Part shown: one piece after another, positions 6,325 through 9,127 of the stretch | How the letters are laid out: each line of letters starts with the position of its first letter | Numbering within the stretch: position 1 is the stretch's first letter | Assembly: GCA_014376915.1 (NCBI GenBank) | Contig: JACMQP010000211.1 | Coordinates: forward strand, 1-9,127 | Length of the DNA: 9,127 nt | From: Ramlibacter sp. | GTDB taxonomy: Bacteria; Pseudomonadota; Gammaproteobacteria; Burkholderiales; Burkholderiaceae | Direction of reading: 5' to 3' | Notes under the pieces: model-generated | Told to the model about the DNA's origin: nothing | Database searches by the model: none | Seen by the model: only the letters and a program-made list of their open reading frames with translations | Translations under genes and position numbers: made by a program

Positions 6325-7380
6325 ATGACCGCATCTTCCTGGCGTTGGTCCGACGCTCGTTTCCTGCTCATCCTGCTGCTGCCGGGCCTGACTCTGCTGA
6401 ATCTGGGGCAGCACCCAGGCAACATGTTCTGGGGGGCCGCGAGCATCTGGGCCGTCATCGCCGTGGTCGATACCTGGTGGCCCGGCGCGCAGCGCTCACC
6501 GCCGCCCGCCGGGCCGCAGTCCTGGCTGCCCTGGCTGTTGCGCTTGTACGTGCCGCTGCAACTGGCGTTGCTGGTGGCCGGCTTAGCGGCCGCGCCGCGC
6601 AGCAGCTGGCCGGAACTGGCAGGCATGGCCTTCGCCGTGGGCTTCGTCGCCGGCGCGCAGGGCATCACCTTCGCCCACGAACTGGGGCACAGCCGCAGCC
6701 GGAGCGACCGTGCGCTGGCCTGGACGCTGATGACGTGCGTCAACTACAGCCACTTCATGGTGGAGCATTACCGCGGCCACCATGCGCGCGCCGCCACCTG
6801 GGACGATCCGGCCAGCGCCCGGCGCGGCGAGAGCCTGTGGCGCTTCCTGCCGCGCACCCTGGCCGGGAGCTTCGTCGATGGCTGGCGGCTCGAAGCGAAG
6901 CAACTGAAGCGCACCGGCCGCACGTGGCTGGCCAGTCCGCTGGCCTGGTGCTGGGCACTGAACCTCGCCTTCGTCCTCGCGCTCGCGGCGACGGGCAGCA
7001 CGAAGATGCTGGCGTTCTGGCTGGGGCAGTCGGCAGTCGCGATCCTGTTGCTGGAAACGGTGAATTACGTCGAGCACTACGGCCTGCAGCGCGCAGTCAG
7101 TTCCGACGGCAAGCGCGAGCCGTTCGGCGTGGGGCACGCGTGGAATGCCGACCATGTCCTGAGCAACAGTGTGCTGGCCAATCTCCAGCGCCACTCCGAC
7201 CACCACATGCACGCGTGGACGCCCTATCCCGAGCTGCGGGCGCTGCCGGGGCCGCAGCTGCCCACCGGATACGCGGGTTGCATCCTGCTGGCCGCCGTGC
7301 CGCCGCTATGGTTCGCCGTGATGGACCGGCGCCTGGCCACCGCTGCAGCGGCCCCCGCGGCGGGCCCGGCGCGGGGGTAG
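6325..7380 (+). CDS. AlkB-like membrane di-iron hydroxylase (alkane 1-monooxygenase / fatty acid desaturase family)
   Basis: This is an integral membrane protein of 351 residues (from the ATG at 6325) with several hydrophobic spans in the first 110 and again at about 205-250 and 310-330. All histidine boxes that bind the two irons are present: HELGH (118-122), EHYRGHH (147-153) and LQRHSDHH (287-294), together with NYVEHYGL (247-254), which is characteristic of AlkB and XylM-type hydroxylases. Known members hydroxylate terminal methyl groups of alkanes or related side chains with O2 and electrons from rubredoxin or a ferredoxin-type reductase. No such partner is encoded nearby, and the length is somewhat below the usual 380-410 of classical AlkB, so the substrate is open. 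No Shine-Dalgarno sequence precedes the ATG. The frame is open back to 6283, just after the smc-fragment stop, but that extension is debris. The gene is convergent with the aldo/keto reductase gene, 3 bases between stops. Confidence 0.87.
   Translation: MTASSWRWSDARFLLILLLPGLTLLNLGQHPGNMFWGAASIWAVIAVVDTWWPGAQRSPPPAGPQSWLPWLLRLYVPLQLALLVAGLAAAPRSSWPELAGMAFAVGFVAGAQGITFAHELGHSRSRSDRALAWTLMTCVNYSHFMVEHYRGHHARAATWDDPASARRGESLWRFLPRTLAGSFVDGWRLEAKQLKRTGRTWLASPLAWCWALNLAFVLALAATGSTKMLAFWLGQSAVAILLLETVNYVEHYGLQRAVSSDGKREPFGVGHAWNADHVLSNSVLANLQRHSDHHMHAWTPYPELRALPGPQLPTGYAGCILLAAVPPLWFAVMDRRLATAAAAPAAGPARG
6937..6962 (+). repeat. 26-base exact repeat, copy B (inside the alkB-like gene)
   Basis: This copy is identical to 3616-3641. 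Here it is part of an ordinary reading frame and falls in a predicted membrane segment (PLAWCWAL), so it is not an inserted element that disturbs the gene. Confidence 0.6.
7352..7377. terminator. Candidate terminator-like stem at the end of the alkB-like gene
   Basis: A perfect all-GC inverted repeat, CCCCCGCG (7352-7359) and CGCGGGGG (7370-7377), with a 10-base loop, ends directly before the stop codon TAG (7378-7380). It would act for both convergent genes, since the other stop is at 7384. No T-run follows on either strand, so it is a candidate only. The stem encodes the low-complexity C-terminal tail AAPAAGPARG. Confidence 0.4.
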
Positions 7381-7383
7381 AAC

Positions 7384-8217
7384 TCACAGCATTGCCAGCG
7401 GCACCGGGCCCTTCGGCGGCGGGAACAGCGTGTCGAGTTCGGCCAGCGCCGCGGCGTCCAGGGGACGCTCCAGGGCCTGGACGTTTTCCTCGAGCCGCGC
7501 GCGGCTGCTTGTCTTGGGGATGGCGATCACGTCGTCCAGGGACAGCAACCAGGCCAGCGCCACCTGCGCGGGCGTCCGGCCGTGGCGTGCGGCGAACTGC
7601 ACCAGCCGCCGGTCCGCGACCAGCCGGCCCTGTTCGATCGGCGAGTACGCCATCAACGGGATGCCTTGCTGGCGAAGCCAGGGCAGCAGGTCGAATTCGA
7701 TGCCGCGGCGCGTGAGGTTGTACAGCAGCTGGTCGACCTGGACCCTTTCCCCGCCGGGCAGGCTCCGCAACTCACGCATGTCGGACATGTCGAGGTTGCT
7801 GACGCCGAACTCGCGGATCAGCCCGGCGCGCTGCAGGTCGCCGAAAGCCTCCAGCGTTTCCTCCAGCGGCACGCTGCCGGCCCAGTGCAGCAAATAAAGG
7901 TCGAGGTGGTCGGTCCGCAGCCGCCGCAGGCTGTTCTCGCAGGCCTTGCGCATCAACTTGCGCGACGCGTTGTGCGGATAGACCTTGCTCACCAGGAACA
8001 CCTCGTCGCGCCGGCCGGCGATCGCTTCGCCGACCAGGCTTTCGGCGAGCCCTTCGCCGTACATCTCCGCGCTGTCGACGACGGTCAGTCCGAGGTCGAG
8101 CCCGCGCTGCAGCGTCGCGAGCTCCGCCGCCCGCAAGGCGGGAACCTCGCCCATTTTCCAGGTGCCCTGGCCTAGGGCGGGCACCTGCTGGCCGCAGGGC
8201 AAGCGGACGGTTTTCAT
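7384..8217 (-). CDS. Aldo/keto reductase, YeaE-like
   Basis: This is a cytoplasmic NADPH-dependent oxidoreductase of the AKR superfamily (TIM barrel), 277 residues from the ATG at 8217. The start PALGQGTWKMGE is characteristic of the YeaE group. The catalytic tetrad is complete: D48 and Y53 in DSAEMYG, K78 in LVSKVYP and H111 in LLHW. Further landmarks are GVSNLD (about 139-144), YNLTRRGIEFDLLPW and MAYSPIEQGRL in the barrel, and the cofactor segment IAIPKTSS near the end. E. coli YeaE reduces methylglyoxal and similar aldehydes; here the substrate is inferred, not shown. A TTG three codons upstream could extend the protein to 280 residues, but the ATG fits the family start better. Neither has a good ribosome site. 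It is divergent from smc and convergent with the alkB-like gene; a link in function to aldehydes from that pathway is possible but unproven. Confidence 0.9.
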   Translation of the reverse strand: MKTVRLPCGQQVPALGQGTWKMGEVPALRAAELATLQRGLDLGLTVVDSAEMYGEGLAESLVGEAIAGRRDEVFLVSKVYPHNASRKLMRKACENSLRRLRTDHLDLYLLHWAGSVPLEETLEAFGDLQRAGLIREFGVSNLDMSDMRELRSLPGGERVQVDQLLYNLTRRGIEFDLLPWLRQQGIPLMAYSPIEQGRLVADRRLVQFAARHGRTPAQVALAWLLSLDDVIAIPKTSSRARLEENVQALERPLDAAALAELDTLFPPPKGPVPLAML

Positions 8218-8390
8218 GGGATGCAATCTCGCATGAATCGGTTATGCCAGAAACCCGAGCGAATCGGGGTGCGGCGTAACCGGTTGTCATTGCCGGCCCG
8301 GCAGGGACGCTCCACGGCTCCGGTATCATCCGAGCCATCCCTGCGGGGGCTTCGTTTTCCTGCCAACACCAGCCTTTTCCCTAGAGCCAA
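8218..8390. promoter_or_regulatory. Divergent intergenic region between the aldo/keto reductase gene and smc
   Basis: These 173 bases must carry the start signals for both genes. Visible elements are a short hairpin CCCGA-N5-TCGGG (8254-8268), an 8-base palindrome AACCGGTT (8278-8285), and TATCAT (8324-8329), a possible -10 element for smc about 60 bases before its start. No matching -35 hexamer lies at 16-18 bases from it, so the promoter call is weak. Confidence 0.35.
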
Positions 8391-9127
8391 GTGCGCCTCA
8401 ATTCCATCAAGTTATCGGGGTTCAAGTCCTTCGCCGAACCCACCAACTTCATGTTGCCGGGGCAGCTGGTGGGCGTGGTCGGCCCCAACGGCTGCGGCAA
8501 GTCCAACATCATGGACGCCGTGCGGTGGGTTCTGGGCGAGTCGCGCGCCAGCGAACTGCGCGGCGAGTCGATGCAGGACGTGATCTTCAACGGAACCAAC
8601 ACCCGCAAACCGTCGTCGCGCTCGTCGGTGGAACTGGTGTTCGACAACGCCGATCACCGCGCCGGCGGCCAGTGGGGGCAGTTCGCCGAGATCGCGGTCA
8701 AACGTGTGCTCACGCGTGACGGCACCAGCAGCTACTACATCAACAACCAGCCGGTGCGCCGCCGTGACGTGCAGGACGTGTTTCTGGGCACCGGTCTGGG
8801 CCCGCGCGCCTACGCCATCATTGGCCAAGGCACCATCAGCCGCATCATCGAGTCCAAGCCCGAAGAGCTGCGCTTGTTTCTTGAAGAAGCTGCCGGGGTT
8901 TCCAAATACAAGGAGCGCCGCCGTGAAACCGCCAACCGGCTGCACGACACACGTGAAAACCTGACCCGCGTTGAAGACATCCTGCGCGAGCTCAATGCCA
9001 ACCTGGACCGCCTTGAAAAGCAGGCGGCGGTGGCCACGCGTTACAACACGCTGCAGGCTGATGGCACCCTCAAGCAGCACCAGCTCTGGTTTTTAAAGCG
9101 TGCCGACAGCGAGGCCGACCAGAACAA
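8391..9127 (+). CDS. smc: Chromosome segregation protein SMC (N-terminal 245 residues, partial)
   Basis: This is the structural maintenance of chromosomes ATPase, which with ScpA and ScpB organises and segregates the chromosome in the cytoplasm. The gene runs off the right edge; family members have about 1,150-1,200 residues, so roughly a fifth is seen. The GTG start at 8391 gives [20 protein letters not shown], the canonical SMC N-terminus. The Walker A loop GPNGCGKS is at 31-38, followed by AVRWVLGE (43-50), and the Q-loop region [11 protein letters not shown] is at 144-154 with Q146. [20 protein letters not shown] leads into the first coiled coil, which begins at about 175 with heptad-like helix ([20 protein letters not shown]). 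The ribosome site is weak. The gene is intact as far as visible, in contrast to the broken copy of codons 26-52 at 6220-6303. Confidence 0.96.
   Translation, partial: MRLNSIKLSGFKSFAEPTNFMLPGQLVGVVGPNGCGKSNIMDAVRWVLGESRASELRGESMQDVIFNGTNTRKPSSRSSVELVFDNADHRAGGQWGQFAEIAVKRVLTRDGTSSYYINNQPVRRRDVQDVFLGTGLGPRAYAIIGQGTISRIIESKPEELRLFLEEAAGVSKYKERRRETANRLHDTRENLTRVEDILRELNANLDRLEKQAAVATRYNTLQADGTLKQHQLWFLKRADSEADQN

Noticed and set aside
6309..7715. 468-codon plus-strand frame overlapping the alkB-like gene and the reductase end
   Set aside because: It is out of frame with the histidine boxes and continues antisense into the aldo/keto reductase; Arg/Ala/Pro-rich shadow.
8284..8329. TTGTCA (8284-8289) and TATCAT (8324-8329) as a -35/-10 pair for smc
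   Set aside because: The spacing is 34 bases, twice the normal 16-18, so they cannot form one sigma-70 promoter.
8412..9080. 222-codon minus-strand frame opposite smc
   Set aside because: It is antisense to the strongly conserved SMC ATPase domain, with no domain of its own.

Overview
The window is GC-rich bacterial DNA that looks like a betaproteobacterium of the order Burkholderiales, most probably family Comamonadaceae. I infer this from the protein sequences (DapC, DapD, a PilT/PilU-type ATPase and an SMC with a GTG start) and from the strong third-position GC bias, which produces long open but meaningless antisense frames. I ran no database search. No tRNA, rRNA, CRISPR array, transposase or integrase is visible.

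Left part (1-2254, minus strand): a compact lysine/diaminopimelate unit reads leftwards in the order dapC (aminotransferase), dapD (succinyltransferase), then the start of a type IV pilus retraction-type ATPase that runs off the window. DapD makes N-succinyl-2-amino-6-oxopimelate and DapC aminates it. The two genes are 6 bases apart, so translational coupling is likely.

Middle part (2255-8390): a mixed set of single genes without an obvious shared pathway. These are an MgtC/DUF4010 multi-pass membrane protein (plus), a large lipoprotein of the DUF6351 type with an alpha/beta-hydrolase nucleophile elbow (minus), a stretch of broken genes at about 6023-6303, an AlkB-like integral-membrane di-iron hydroxylase (plus), and a YeaE-like aldo/keto reductase (minus) that converges on it with only 3 bases between the stop codons. 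Perfect GC-rich inverted repeats lie at both convergent junctions.

Right part (8391-9127, plus strand): the 5' end of smc, encoding the N-terminal ATPase half and the start of the coiled coil of the chromosome-segregation SMC protein. It is cut by the window edge.

The most interesting signal is the scar at 6023-6303. It is a MarR-like regulator gene that seems to have lost its DNA-binding middle. It runs into an 81-base degraded copy of smc codons 26-52 (about 84% identical to the real smc in this window) that carries a premature stop and a mutated Walker A lysine. I read this as debris from past recombination around the smc locus, in line with the 2255-8390 block being an accessory insertion between dapC and smc. 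I did not find a convincing new multi-gene system.
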